A stretch of DNA of 11,484 nucleotides, taken from assembly GCA_959021945.1 (NCBI GenBank), contig CAUEYG010000017.1, positions 1 to 11,484 on the forward strand, written 5' to 3'. Of this stretch, positions 1-6,578 are shown piece by piece; position 1 is the first letter of the stretch, and every line of letters begins with the position of its first letter. The translations under genes and the position numbers were made by a program. Below the pieces are notes generated by a model. That model was not told where the DNA came from. It saw only the letters and a list, made by a program, of their open reading frames with translations, and did not search any database. The DNA is from an uncultured Eubacteriales bacterium (GTDB lineage: Bacteria > Bacillota > Clostridia > Peptostreptococcales > Anaerovoracaceae).

Positions 1-2899
1 CCTCTGCTTTTTCCTGTTTTTTCATACGGCCCAGCTCTGTTACAGAGTACTTTGATTTTTTGGAAAGGGCCTGCATATTAGGGTATTGAAAGGACAGCCT
101 ACGATTGATTTCTTCAAACAAAGCATTTTCTTCCTGCAAGGCCGCTTGACTCAGCAGCTTCCTTACCTGATCTTTGTTGCATCCCCGCTGTCTGACTTCC
201 ATATTGAGGAGGGTCCTGTCGTAAGTATGGATTTCCATATCACAGATATCTTTTAGGGGCAGCAGATAGTCTAAAAAACAGTTCTTTGCCCCAAAGGATT
301 GCTTTTCTTCCAGCTCTATATTTTTTCCTGTACCCAGTAAAATCAACTGGTCCATATCTCTGGTAAATGCTACATAAAGAACCCTCAGTTCCTCTTCCAA
401 ATCTTCCTGCCGCATTTTTCTCTCTATGGCTGTCTGCATGAAAGTCTTTCTGTACCAATGTTCCTTTGGTACTACTTTGGTCATGCCAATGCCCAGATCT
501 TTATGAGCAAAAAAACCTTTTCCAGCCCGATGGATGGGGAACTTTTTTCCCAGCCCAGCAACCAGCACAATGGGAAACTCCAGGCCCTTGCTTTTATGGA
601 TGGTCATAATTCGAATAATGTCATCCTTTTCATTGATAAGTCTGACTTGGCCTGTGGGAATCTTACGCTTTTCCAATGCCTGTATATAGGAAAGAAAACC
701 ATAAATCCCACCGTATCCTGTATCCTGAAAGGTCCTGGCTTTATCTGCCAGTGTCCTTAAGTTGGCCTGACGCTGCTGTCCTGAGGGCAGTGCTCCGCAG
801 TAAGTGTAATAGCCTGTTTCCCACATCAGCTTCCAAACCAATGCTTCTAAAGGCAGGATTTGAGCCAGCTGCCGGTACTGCTCCAGAGAAGAAAATACGT
901 TTGCACACTTTTGGGAAAGCACTGGTTCTGCTCCACTGCGGCTGTATTTTTCAAAGGCTTCATAATATGCAGTGCCTTTGCTTTCAAGTCTGATACGAAC
1001 CAATTCATCCACAGAAAAACCAAATACTGCCGAGCGGAGCACAGAAAGCAGGGGAAGATCCTGCTGTTTATTATCAATGACTTTCAACAAATTAAGAAAG
1101 ACCTGAATTTCAACAGTATCAAAATACCCGCCGCTGTCATCTACATAGGAAGGCAAATCCAAATCAGAAAACACTTCTTGAAAAAGGTCCGCATAATTCT
1201 TTGTACCTCGCATTAAGATCACAATATCCCTTTTTTCAATGGGCCGCTCCCTCTGCTTTTTTACATCAAAGATCGGTTTTCCAATCAGTCCCTTGATTGC
1301 TTCTGCAGCCACATAGGCTTCCAGCTGGGCGTTTTTCATTTCCGCTACCTCTTCGTCCAGTTCCATATCCTCTGTAATGTTACTGTCCACAAGATAAAGC
1401 TGCGTTTTGTAATCAAGGGGACCCTGGTAAGGAATTCCCTGATACAGGGCCGCAGCATCATCGTAGCCCTTCATAATTTCACGAAAAACATGATTGACTG
1501 TTTCAATAATCCGGCCTTTGCTCCTAAAATTACGGTTCAAGTCGATTTTTACACTGTTTCTTTCTTGTTCTGAGGCATAGTCCATATAACGGGACTGAAA
1601 GATCTCAGGCTCAGCCAGCCTGAATTTATAAATGCTTTGTTTAATGTCTCCTACCAGAAACAGATTGTTTTCCCGGCAAATACAATTGACCAGCGTATCC
1701 TGCAGCACGTTGCTGTCCTGATATTCATCCACAAAGATACAGGCAAATTTATCTCTGTATTCTTTTGCAGCTTCTTCATGCTCTAAAATTTCCAGAGCGA
1801 AATGTTCAATATCGTTAAAATCAATCAGATTTTTTTCCTGCTTTGCATCTCGAAAACGCTGATCAAATTGGATTACCAGCTTTTCCAGAAAACATGCATG
1901 AGGGTATACACTGCGCATATCTTCCAGGTAAGTATCCAGGGATTGGGAAAAGTATCGTTCCTTTAGAGACTTGATCTGTTTTTTGCTGTAATCCCTGGCA
2001 TTTTTTACTGCTTCTTTTATTTCTTCATACGCCTCTTTTTCCTCTTTTGCAGCCCGCATGGTGTTGGCTTTAAAGGAGGTCAGCACGCTCTTAATATCAT
2101 CAAACGGCCCTGACTGAGCCAGAGATGTTAGGACTTCCAATTTTTCAAGGTCCTCTTGGTTTTTCTCGTAGATGCTTTCAATCCCTGCATGTTCCGCCAG
2201 ATCTCCTGCCTTAGAAAAGCCTTCTAATATTTGAAAGACGCTGGCAGTGATATCTTCACGAATAAAAGCAGCTAAATGGCTTTTTTCAAAAGATTCCATC
2301 TCCATATTTAAGGATGCGGTATGCTGGGCCAGCCATTCTAATGGATGAGGGATACTTTGTATGGTAGTATACAGTTTAAGGATGTTTTCCTTTAAAGATC
2401 GTTCATTTCTGTCAGAAGCATAAGCCCTTAGAAAATCAAGGAATCCGGGATCCTCTTCTTCAAACAGATCGGCGAACAATTGGTCGAGAACATCCCATTT
2501 CATCAACTCAATGGTCCCTTCATCGCCAATTTTAAAATTAGGTTCAATGTCAATCAAATAAAAGTAGCGGCGTATCACCTCCAGAGCAAAAGAATGAAAG
2601 GTGCTGATATTGGCATTTGCCGCCAAGTCTAACTGTCTCCTTAAAAAAGAAGAGTGAGCCGGATCTTCTTCAATTGCCGCTGTAATAGCTCTGATCAGCT
2701 TTTCCTTCATCTCTGATGCCGCTGCATTGGTAAAGGTTACAATCAAAAACTGATCCAGACTGATTTTATCATGAATAATTAACTGTTTAATGCGTTCTAC
2801 CAAAACTGCTGTTTTTCCTGAGCCAGCTGCTGCAGATACTAATATGTTGCGGCCGCGCAGCTCAATGGCCTGCTGCTGTGCCTCTGTCCATTTAACCAT
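1..2899 (-). CDS. addA: AddA, ATP-dependent helicase/nuclease subunit A (3' end outside window)
   Basis: An uninterrupted minus-strand frame of 966 codons runs from an ATG at 2899 off the left edge. AddA is the helicase-nuclease partner of AddB; the complex resects double-strand breaks and is the Gram-positive counterpart of RecBCD. Visible UvrD/Rep superfamily-1 motifs are Walker A AAAGSGKTA (about residues 23-31), VTFTNAAASEM (motif Ia), the DExx box FVDEYQDSN (about residue 390), VGDIKQSIYKFR (about 413), MTIHKSKGLEFP (about 770) and LYVAFTRD (about 841). The frame leaves the window at YSVTELGRMKK, where the C-terminal nuclease domain normally begins, so the nuclease and Fe-S residues cannot be checked. 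Family members are about 1200 residues, so roughly the last fifth is missing. The start is supported by a purine-rich GGAAAGGAAGG ribosome binding site just upstream. The gene is divergent from gpmI, and no addB lies upstream as it does in the usual addB-addA order. No frameshift was seen. Confidence 0.95.
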   Translation of the reverse strand, partial: MVKWTEAQQQAIELRGRNILVSAAAGSGKTAVLVERIKQLIIHDKISLDQFLIVTFTNAAASEMKEKLIRAITAAIEEDPAHSSFLRRQLDLAANANISTFHSFALEVIRRYFYLIDIEPNFKIGDEGTIELMKWDVLDQLFADLFEEEDPGFLDFLRAYASDRNERSLKENILKLYTTIQSIPHPLEWLAQHTASLNMEMESFEKSHLAAFIREDITASVFQILEGFSKAGDLAEHAGIESIYEKNQEDLEKLEVLTSLAQSGPFDDIKSVLTSFKANTMRAAKEEKEAYEEIKEAVKNARDYSKKQIKSLKERYFSQSLDTYLEDMRSVYPHACFLEKLVIQFDQRFRDAKQEKNLIDFNDIEHFALEILEHEEAAKEYRDKFACIFVDEYQDSNVLQDTLVNCICRENNLFLVGDIKQSIYKFRLAEPEIFQSRYMDYASEQERNSVKIDLNRNFRSKGRIIETVNHVFREIMKGYDDAAALYQGIPYQGPLDYKTQLYLVDSNITEDMELDEEVAEMKNAQLEAYVAAEAIKGLIGKPIFDVKKQRERPIEKRDIVILMRGTKNYADLFQEVFSDLDLPSYVDDSGGYFDTVEIQVFLNLLKVIDNKQQDLPLLSVLRSAVFGFSVDELVRIRLESKGTAYYEAFEKYSRSGAEPVLSQKCANVFSSLEQYRQLAQILPLEALVWKLMWETGYYTYCGALPSGQQRQANLRTLADKARTFQDTGYGGIYGFLSYIQALEKRKIPTGQVRLINEKDDIIRIMTIHKSKGLEFPIVLVAGLGKKFPIHRAGKGFFAHKDLGIGMTKVVPKEHWYRKTFMQTAIERKMRQEDLEEELRVLYVAFTRDMDQLILLGTGKNIELEEKQSFGAKNCFLDYLLPLKDICDMEIHTYDRTLLNMEVRQRGCNKDQVRKLLSQAALQEENALFEEINRRLSFQYPNMQALSKKSKYSVTELGRMKKQEKAE

Positions 2900-2923
2900 A
2901 ATTGCCTTCCTTTCCTAAGGTTT

Positions 2924-2952
2924 ATTATACGGGAAAAGAAAGGCGGGTACAA
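2924..2952 (-). promoter_or_regulatory. Predicted sigma-A promoter of addA
   Basis: On the minus strand a perfect TATAAT (2929-2924) lies 17 bp downstream of TTGTAC (2952-2947), whose first three bases match the -35 consensus. The -10 is about 25 bp upstream of the addA ATG, leaving a short leader that holds the ribosome binding site. This is consensus matching only. Confidence 0.6.
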
Positions 2953-2994
2953 TGCTGACATCCAGAAAAAGTCATAGGAATGATTAGTAGGATT

Positions 2995-3003
2995 TGTTAT
3001 AAT
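2995..3003 (+). promoter_or_regulatory. Predicted extended -10 promoter of gpmI
   Basis: TGTTATAAT is a perfect extended -10 element (TG, one base, TATAAT), 41 bp before the chosen gpmI ATG. No good -35 lies at the usual 17-bp distance, which fits an extended -10 promoter. It is back to back with the addA promoter in the same 145-bp spacer. Confidence 0.6.
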
Positions 3004-3044
3004 AAGAGTAAAGCCACATACAAAGATATTGGAGGTTAGTGACT

Positions 3045-4574
3045 ATGAAACAGTTTAAACGTCCCACCATGCTGATGATCCTCGATGGATTCGGCGAAAA
3101 TAAAGATACCTATGGAAATGCAATCGCTCAGGCAAACACCCCTGGCCTGGATGCGATTTTTCGTAAATATCCCAAGACCACGTTAAAAGCCTGTGGCATG
3201 GCAGTAGGTCTGCCTGAGGGCCAAATGGGAAATTCCGAAGTAGGCCATTTGAATATTGGCGCAGGCAGAATTGTCTACCAAGAATTAACCAGAATCACAA
3301 AGGAAATTGAAAATGGCACTTTTTATGAAAATACGGCCTTAAATCAGGCCATTGACCATGTCCTGGAGCAAGGCTCCGCTCTTCACTTGGCAGGACTCCT
3401 TTCTGACGGCGGAGTACACAGCCACATAAAACATCTCTTTGCTCTGATTGACCTGGCTGCAAAAAAAGGAGTACAAGACTTATATGTTCATTGTTTTCTG
3501 GATGGAAGAGATGTACCGCCTCGCTGCGCCCTTACTTATATCAAGGAATTGGAAGCCCATATGCAGCAAGCGGCATTAGGAAAGATTTCCACCATATCCG
3601 GCCGCTATTACGCTATGGATCGGGACAAGCGCTGGGAACGGGTTGTTACTGCATATGATGCGATGACTCTCGGTGAAGCCATCAGAGTATCCAATGCAAA
3701 AGAGGCTATTGCTGCTGCTTATGAAAGAGAGGAAAACGATGAATTTGTAAAGCCTACTTTTGTAGAAGGCGGTCAGCCGGTCAAGGATCATGATTCCCTC
3801 ATCATGTTTAATTTCAGACCGGACCGGGCCAGAGAGCTGACCCGGGCTTTTGCAGATCCCCATTTTGACGGGTTTGAGCGAAAGAAAACAATTCAGGACT
3901 TGTTTTATGTATGTATGACACAGTATGATGCAGAGATGCCCAATGTGCATATTGCTTATCCGCCTCAGATTTTGAAAGCTACGTTAGGAGAATATCTTTC
4001 CGATTTGGGTCTGACTCAGCTGAGGATTGCAGAAACAGAGAAATATGCTCATGTGACCTTCTTTTTTAATGGCGGAGTAGAAGCTCCCAACAGAAATGAA
4101 GACCGGATTCTCATTCCATCGCCGAAGGTGGCAACCTATGACCTGCAGCCGGAAATGAGCGCATATCTGGTCACAGACAAAGTCCTGGAAGAAATCGCTT
4201 CTGATAAATATGATGTTATTATTCTCAATTTTGCCAATGCAGATATGGTAGGACATACCGGCGTCATGGATGCGGCAGTTAAAGCAATTGAAGCTTTGGA
4301 CAAATGCGTCCCAAGGATTACAGATGCAGTGCTGGCAAAAGGAGGACAGATTCTCCTGACAGCAGATCATGGAAATGCTGATAATATGCTTGATCAAACG
4401 GGAGCTGCAGTAACGGCACATTCCCTCAATGAAGTGCCTCTGCTGCACATTGCAGCTGATCCCGTTTCCCTGCAGGACGGCGGAAAATTGGCTGATCTTG
4501 CACCGACGCTGCTGGATCTTATGGGGCTGGAAATACCGCCGGAAATGACGGGTAAGAGTTTAAGAAAAAAATAA
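3045..4574 (+). CDS. gpmI: 2,3-bisphosphoglycerate-independent phosphoglycerate mutase
   Basis: This cytoplasmic glycolytic enzyme interconverts 3- and 2-phosphoglycerate through a phosphoserine intermediate, using two Mn ions and no bisphosphoglycerate cofactor. The 509-residue product matches the usual family length of about 510. Visible signatures are MILDGFG near the N-terminus (metal ligand Asp14), GNSEVGHLNIGAGR with the catalytic Ser64, DGRDVPP and FNFRPDRAR in the transferase domain, and the metal-binding ADMVGHTG, TADHGNADNM and TAHSLNEVP in the C-terminal phosphatase-like part. The start at ATG 3045 is chosen because GGAGG (3031-3035) sits 9 bp before it; an in-frame GTG at 3039 would be only 3 bp away. 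The gene stands alone with its own promoter and terminator, rather than inside a gap-pgk-tpi-gpmI-eno operon as in many Firmicutes. All key residues are present. Confidence 0.97.
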   Translation: MKQFKRPTMLMILDGFGENKDTYGNAIAQANTPGLDAIFRKYPKTTLKACGMAVGLPEGQMGNSEVGHLNIGAGRIVYQELTRITKEIENGTFYENTALNQAIDHVLEQGSALHLAGLLSDGGVHSHIKHLFALIDLAAKKGVQDLYVHCFLDGRDVPPRCALTYIKELEAHMQQAALGKISTISGRYYAMDRDKRWERVVTAYDAMTLGEAIRVSNAKEAIAAAYEREENDEFVKPTFVEGGQPVKDHDSLIMFNFRPDRARELTRAFADPHFDGFERKKTIQDLFYVCMTQYDAEMPNVHIAYPPQILKATLGEYLSDLGLTQLRIAETEKYAHVTFFFNGGVEAPNRNEDRILIPSPKVATYDLQPEMSAYLVTDKVLEEIASDKYDVIILNFANADMVGHTGVMDAAVKAIEALDKCVPRITDAVLAKGGQILLTADHGNADNMLDQTGAAVTAHSLNEVPLLHIAADPVSLQDGGKLADLAPTLLDLMGLEIPPEMTGKSLRKK

Positions 4575-4586
4575 AGACCATATTAG

Positions 4587-4630
4587 AAAAGCAGGGGCCT
4601 GTATGTGATGAGGACCCTGCTCTTTTATAT
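4587..4630. terminator. Bidirectional intrinsic terminator between gpmI and the kinase gene
   Basis: GCAGGGGCC (4591-4599) can pair with GGACCCTGC (4612-4620), giving eight pairs with one G-A mismatch around a 12-nt loop. On the plus strand the stem is followed by TCTTTTATAT; on the minus strand it is followed by TTTTCTAATA. It starts 17 bp after the gpmI stop and lies about 56 bp beyond the kinase stop, so it can serve both converging units. Confidence 0.75.
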
Positions 4631-4658
4631 CAGTCTCGCTGATTCTTTTATTTTTCAT
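4631..4658 (+). terminator. Possible weak second hairpin after gpmI
   Basis: ATCAG (about 4630-4634) and CTGAT (4639-4643) form a 5-bp stem around TCTCG, followed by TTCTTTTATTTTT. The stem is short and AT-rich, so at most it backs up the stronger hairpin just upstream. It has no T-tract on the minus strand. Confidence 0.3.
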
Positions 4659-4675
4659 GGTCGCCTTTTTGTGTA

Positions 4676-5704
4676 TTACATAGGGAGCATTACAGTAAAA
4701 GCTGTTCCCCTGCCAACGGTACTGGAAACGGAAATCGTTCCGCCATGAAGTTCTACAATCCGTTTTGCAAGCGTCAGACCCAAACCGTTTCCAACGCCGC
4801 CTCTGGACGAATCCGCCTGATAAAATTTTTCATAAATCCGTTTTTGTACTTCCTGGCTCATACCAGGGCCGTTATCTGCAATGGAGACCTTTACCCAGCC
4901 TTTCTCTGTACCTAGAAGAACTCGAATCTGGCCGTTATTTGGAACAAACTTGACAGCATTTCCAAAGATATTTTGCCATACCTGCATGATCATTTCCTTG
5001 TTGCCTGTATAGTCGACGGAACAAAGATCAATGTCAAGATCCAGTTGTTTTTCTGTCCATTGTGTTTCAAACAGCAGGATCATCTCTCTGATCTGTTCAT
5101 CCAGGCAATACGTTTCCTTCCTAACTTCCAATTCCTGATTTTCTAACCGCGACAATAAAAGAATATTTCCTGCAAGGTCGGAAAGGCGGCAGGTGCTGCG
5201 AAGAATCCGATTCACATAGTCATTTCGTTTTTCATCTGATAAGGACTGACTCTGCAAAAGAGTTGCATATCCCTCAATAGCAGAAAGAGGTGTCTTAAAT
5301 TCGTGGGATACGTTCTCAATAAAATCATTTCGAAAGATTTCTGTATTAGACAGTTCCTGGACCATTGCATTAAAATTCTGTGCCATGGACCGAAGTTCCT
5401 CAGCCCGAAGATTATCATTCAGCCGTACATGGAAATTACCTTTTACTACTTCTTTTGTTGCATTATCAATTTCTCGTATCACATTTAAAGGATGTCTGCC
5501 CAAAACCTGAGCCAAAGTAGTTCCAACAATAACACTGACAACAGCAAACACAACTAATGGCAGCCCGCGCTGAGGATTAGAAATAACGCCTAGTTTTAAG
5601 AGGCCCATAGTTATAATTCCGGTCAGTGTCATAGTAATGGCCAGAATCAGAAAAACCATTGCCGAAAAAACAATTGAGATGTGAAAGGATTTTTTGTTTA
5701 TCAC
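4676..5704 (-). CDS. HAMP-containing sensor histidine kinase with minimal extracellular loop
   Basis: This 342-residue membrane kinase should autophosphorylate and pass phosphate to the response regulator encoded just before it. In order it has TM1 (about 9-35), a loop of roughly a dozen residues, TM2 (about 48-69), HAMP (about 70-122), a HisKA domain with phospho-acceptor His134 in SHEFKTPLSA, and a HATPase domain with N-box NIFGNAVKF (from Asn244), DNGPG (277-281), YEKFYQAD and GNGLGLTLAK. With no room for an extracellular domain, it belongs structurally with the intramembrane-sensing kinases. The start is GTG at 5704; its GTGA overlaps the regulator's TGA stop, implying translational coupling. 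AGGTGG lies about 10 bp upstream. The next Met (residue 16) would cut into TM1. The stimulus cannot be read from the sequence; the divergent exporter suggests a toxic or antimicrobial compound. Confidence 0.93.
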   Translation of the reverse strand: MINKKSFHISIVFSAMVFLILAITMTLTGIITMGLLKLGVISNPQRGLPLVVFAVVSVIVGTTLAQVLGRHPLNVIREIDNATKEVVKGNFHVRLNDNLRAEELRSMAQNFNAMVQELSNTEIFRNDFIENVSHEFKTPLSAIEGYATLLQSQSLSDEKRNDYVNRILRSTCRLSDLAGNILLLSRLENQELEVRKETYCLDEQIREMILLFETQWTEKQLDLDIDLCSVDYTGNKEMIMQVWQNIFGNAVKFVPNNGQIRVLLGTEKGWVKVSIADNGPGMSQEVQKRIYEKFYQADSSRGGVGNGLGLTLAKRIVELHGGTISVSSTVGRGTAFTVMLPM

Positions 5705-6375
5705 TCTTTTCTCACCACCTTATATCCTAATCCCCGAACAGTTACAATATCAAAATCAGCATTATCCTTAAATTTTTCCCTTAGTCGGCTGATATGGACG
5801 TCTAATGTATGGGAATCAGCTTCATTGTCCGGCCCCCAGATCTCATCCATAATTTGGCGGCGAGTAAAAATTCGATTGGGAGATGACGCCAATTTAAACA
5901 ACAGAAGAAACTCTTTTTGTGGGAGTTCCAGCCGTTGTGTTTTGGTACAGACGGCAAGTGTATCGCTGTCAAACTCTGTGTTTCCAATCCTTGCTTTTCT
6001 TTGGCTGATAATCTGAGAACGACGCAAGAGCGCCTCTACCCGCCACAACATTTCATTAACATCAATTGGCTTAACCATATAGTCATCTGTTCCGGCGCGA
6101 AAGCCTTCACGCTTATCAGTAGCACTCTCTTTTGCTGTAATAATCAGTATGGGCATGGTATATTGTCCCTCACGCAATGTTCTTATCATTTCAAAGCCAT
6201 CCATCTTTGGCATCATCACATCGGAAATAATCAGATCAATATAATGATTCTCTAAAACATCAAAAGCCTTCAGACCATCTGATGCCGGGATTGCAAGATA
6301 TCCATTATCGGAAAGAACTGCACAAAATAAATCTCGTAATTCTTTATCATCTTCTACTACTAAAATGTGAAACAT
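5701..6375 (-). CDS. OmpR/PhoB-family response regulator
   Basis: This 224-residue cytoplasmic transcription factor is the likely partner of the overlapping kinase. Its receiver domain (about 1-115) has the acidic pair Glu8-Asp9-Asp10 in VVEDD, phospho-acceptor Asp52 in ISDVMMPKMDG, Thr80 in LIITAKES and Lys102 in VKPID. Its winged-helix DNA-binding domain (about 128-224) has LPQKEFLLL, the recognition-helix region DSHTLDVHISRLREKF and the C-terminal hairpin VRGLGYKV. The length is normal for the family. The start is ATG 6375, with GGAGG 9 bp upstream. It is the first gene of a two-gene operon and is divergent from two ABC exporter genes, so it probably controls them. The direct repeats in the shared spacer have the half-site spacing expected for this family. 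It could loosely be called PhoB- or CpxR-like, but no specific ortholog is recognised. Confidence 0.95.
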   Translation of the reverse strand: MFHILVVEDDKELRDLFCAVLSDNGYLAIPASDGLKAFDVLENHYIDLIISDVMMPKMDGFEMIRTLREGQYTMPILIITAKESATDKREGFRAGTDDYMVKPIDVNEMLWRVEALLRRSQIISQRKARIGNTEFDSDTLAVCTKTQRLELPQKEFLLLFKLASSPNRIFTRRQIMDEIWGPDNEADSHTLDVHISRLREKFKDNADFDIVTVRGLGYKVVRKE

Positions 6376-6395
6376 CTTATAACACCTCCATTTGC

Positions 6396-6404
6396 ATTAT
6401 ATCA
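6396..6404 (-). promoter_or_regulatory. Predicted extended -10 promoter of the two-component operon
   Basis: On the minus strand TGATATAAT is a perfect extended -10, about 20 bp before the regulator ATG, followed by the GGAGG ribosome binding site. The best -35-like hexamer, TTGAAC (6428-6423), is at a poor 21-bp spacing, so recognition probably relies on the extended -10 or on an activator. Confidence 0.6.
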
Positions 6405-6441
6405 TACTTTTTAGATGAAACAGTTCAATGATATATGGGAA

Positions 6442-6459
6442 ATCTCAACAGGACCTCAA
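6442..6459 (-). promoter_or_regulatory. Putative regulator binding pair on the regulator side
   Basis: Read on the minus strand, TTGAGGT (6459-6453) and TTGAGAT (6448-6442) are two copies of the heptamer found in the exporter-side array, with the same 11-bp period but opposite orientation. They lie about 40 bp upstream of the extended -10 of the two-component operon, a position where an activator of that operon could bind. The function is inferred from repeat identity and position. Confidence 0.45.
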
Positions 6460-6495
6460 TGCACAAAGATATAGGGATAGAAAAATTATGAAAAG

Positions 6496-6535
6496 TTGAG
6501 ATTGAGTTGAGATTAGCTTGAGATTTAGTTGAGAA
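6496..6535 (+). repeat. Four tandem TTGAGAT heptamers at 11-bp period (putative operator)
   Basis: TTGAGAT occurs at 6496, 6507 and 6518, and TTGAGAA at 6529, each exactly 11 bp from the last, with 4-bp spacers TGAG, TAGC and TTAG between the copies. OmpR-family regulators bind head-to-tail half-sites about one helical turn apart, so four copies could hold two dimers. The array ends 43 bp before the first exporter gene. Its last copies themselves resemble a -35 box (TTGAGA versus TTGACA). The cognate regulator is most likely the one encoded divergently 120 bp away. Confidence 0.65.
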
Positions 6536-6549
6536 ATGAGAAATAAACT
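6518..6549 (+). promoter_or_regulatory. Possible promoter of the ABC exporter operon, overlapping the repeats
   Basis: No consensus -10 stands out before the exporter genes. Candidates are AATAAA (6542-6547), 18 bp after TTGAGA at 6518, and TAAACT (6544-6549). Either would place the repeats over the -35 region. A poor -10 fits a promoter that needs an activator, but the exact start site cannot be decided from the sequence. Confidence 0.3.
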
Positions 6550-6578
6550 TTAAACCATAAAAAGCAAGGAGGTTTATT

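Noticed and set aside
458..1216. Several overlapping plus-strand open frames of 100-118 codons
   Set aside because: They all lie opposite the continuous addA reading frame, whose helicase motifs are conserved throughout, so they are shadows.
2900..3044. A riboswitch or small RNA in the addA-gpmI spacer
   Set aside because: The leaders on both strands are only a few dozen bases once the promoters are placed, and I saw no stable hairpin or known motif there.
3039..3047. GTG at 3039 as the gpmI start, adding two residues
   Set aside because: The GGAGG ribosome binding site at 3031-3035 would be only 3 bp away. ATG 3045 has a normal 9-bp spacing and begins where the family usually begins.
3984..4448. 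Minus-strand open frame of 154 codons inside gpmI
   Set aside because: It is antisense to an intact, fully conserved gene. Its Cys/Ile/Phe-rich product has no recognisable motif and no convincing ribosome binding site.
6442..6535. The heptamer repeats as a CRISPR or minisatellite array
   Set aside because: The repeat unit is 7 bp with 4-bp spacers, far too short for CRISPR. The location between divergent promoters and the occurrence in both orientations favour operator sites.
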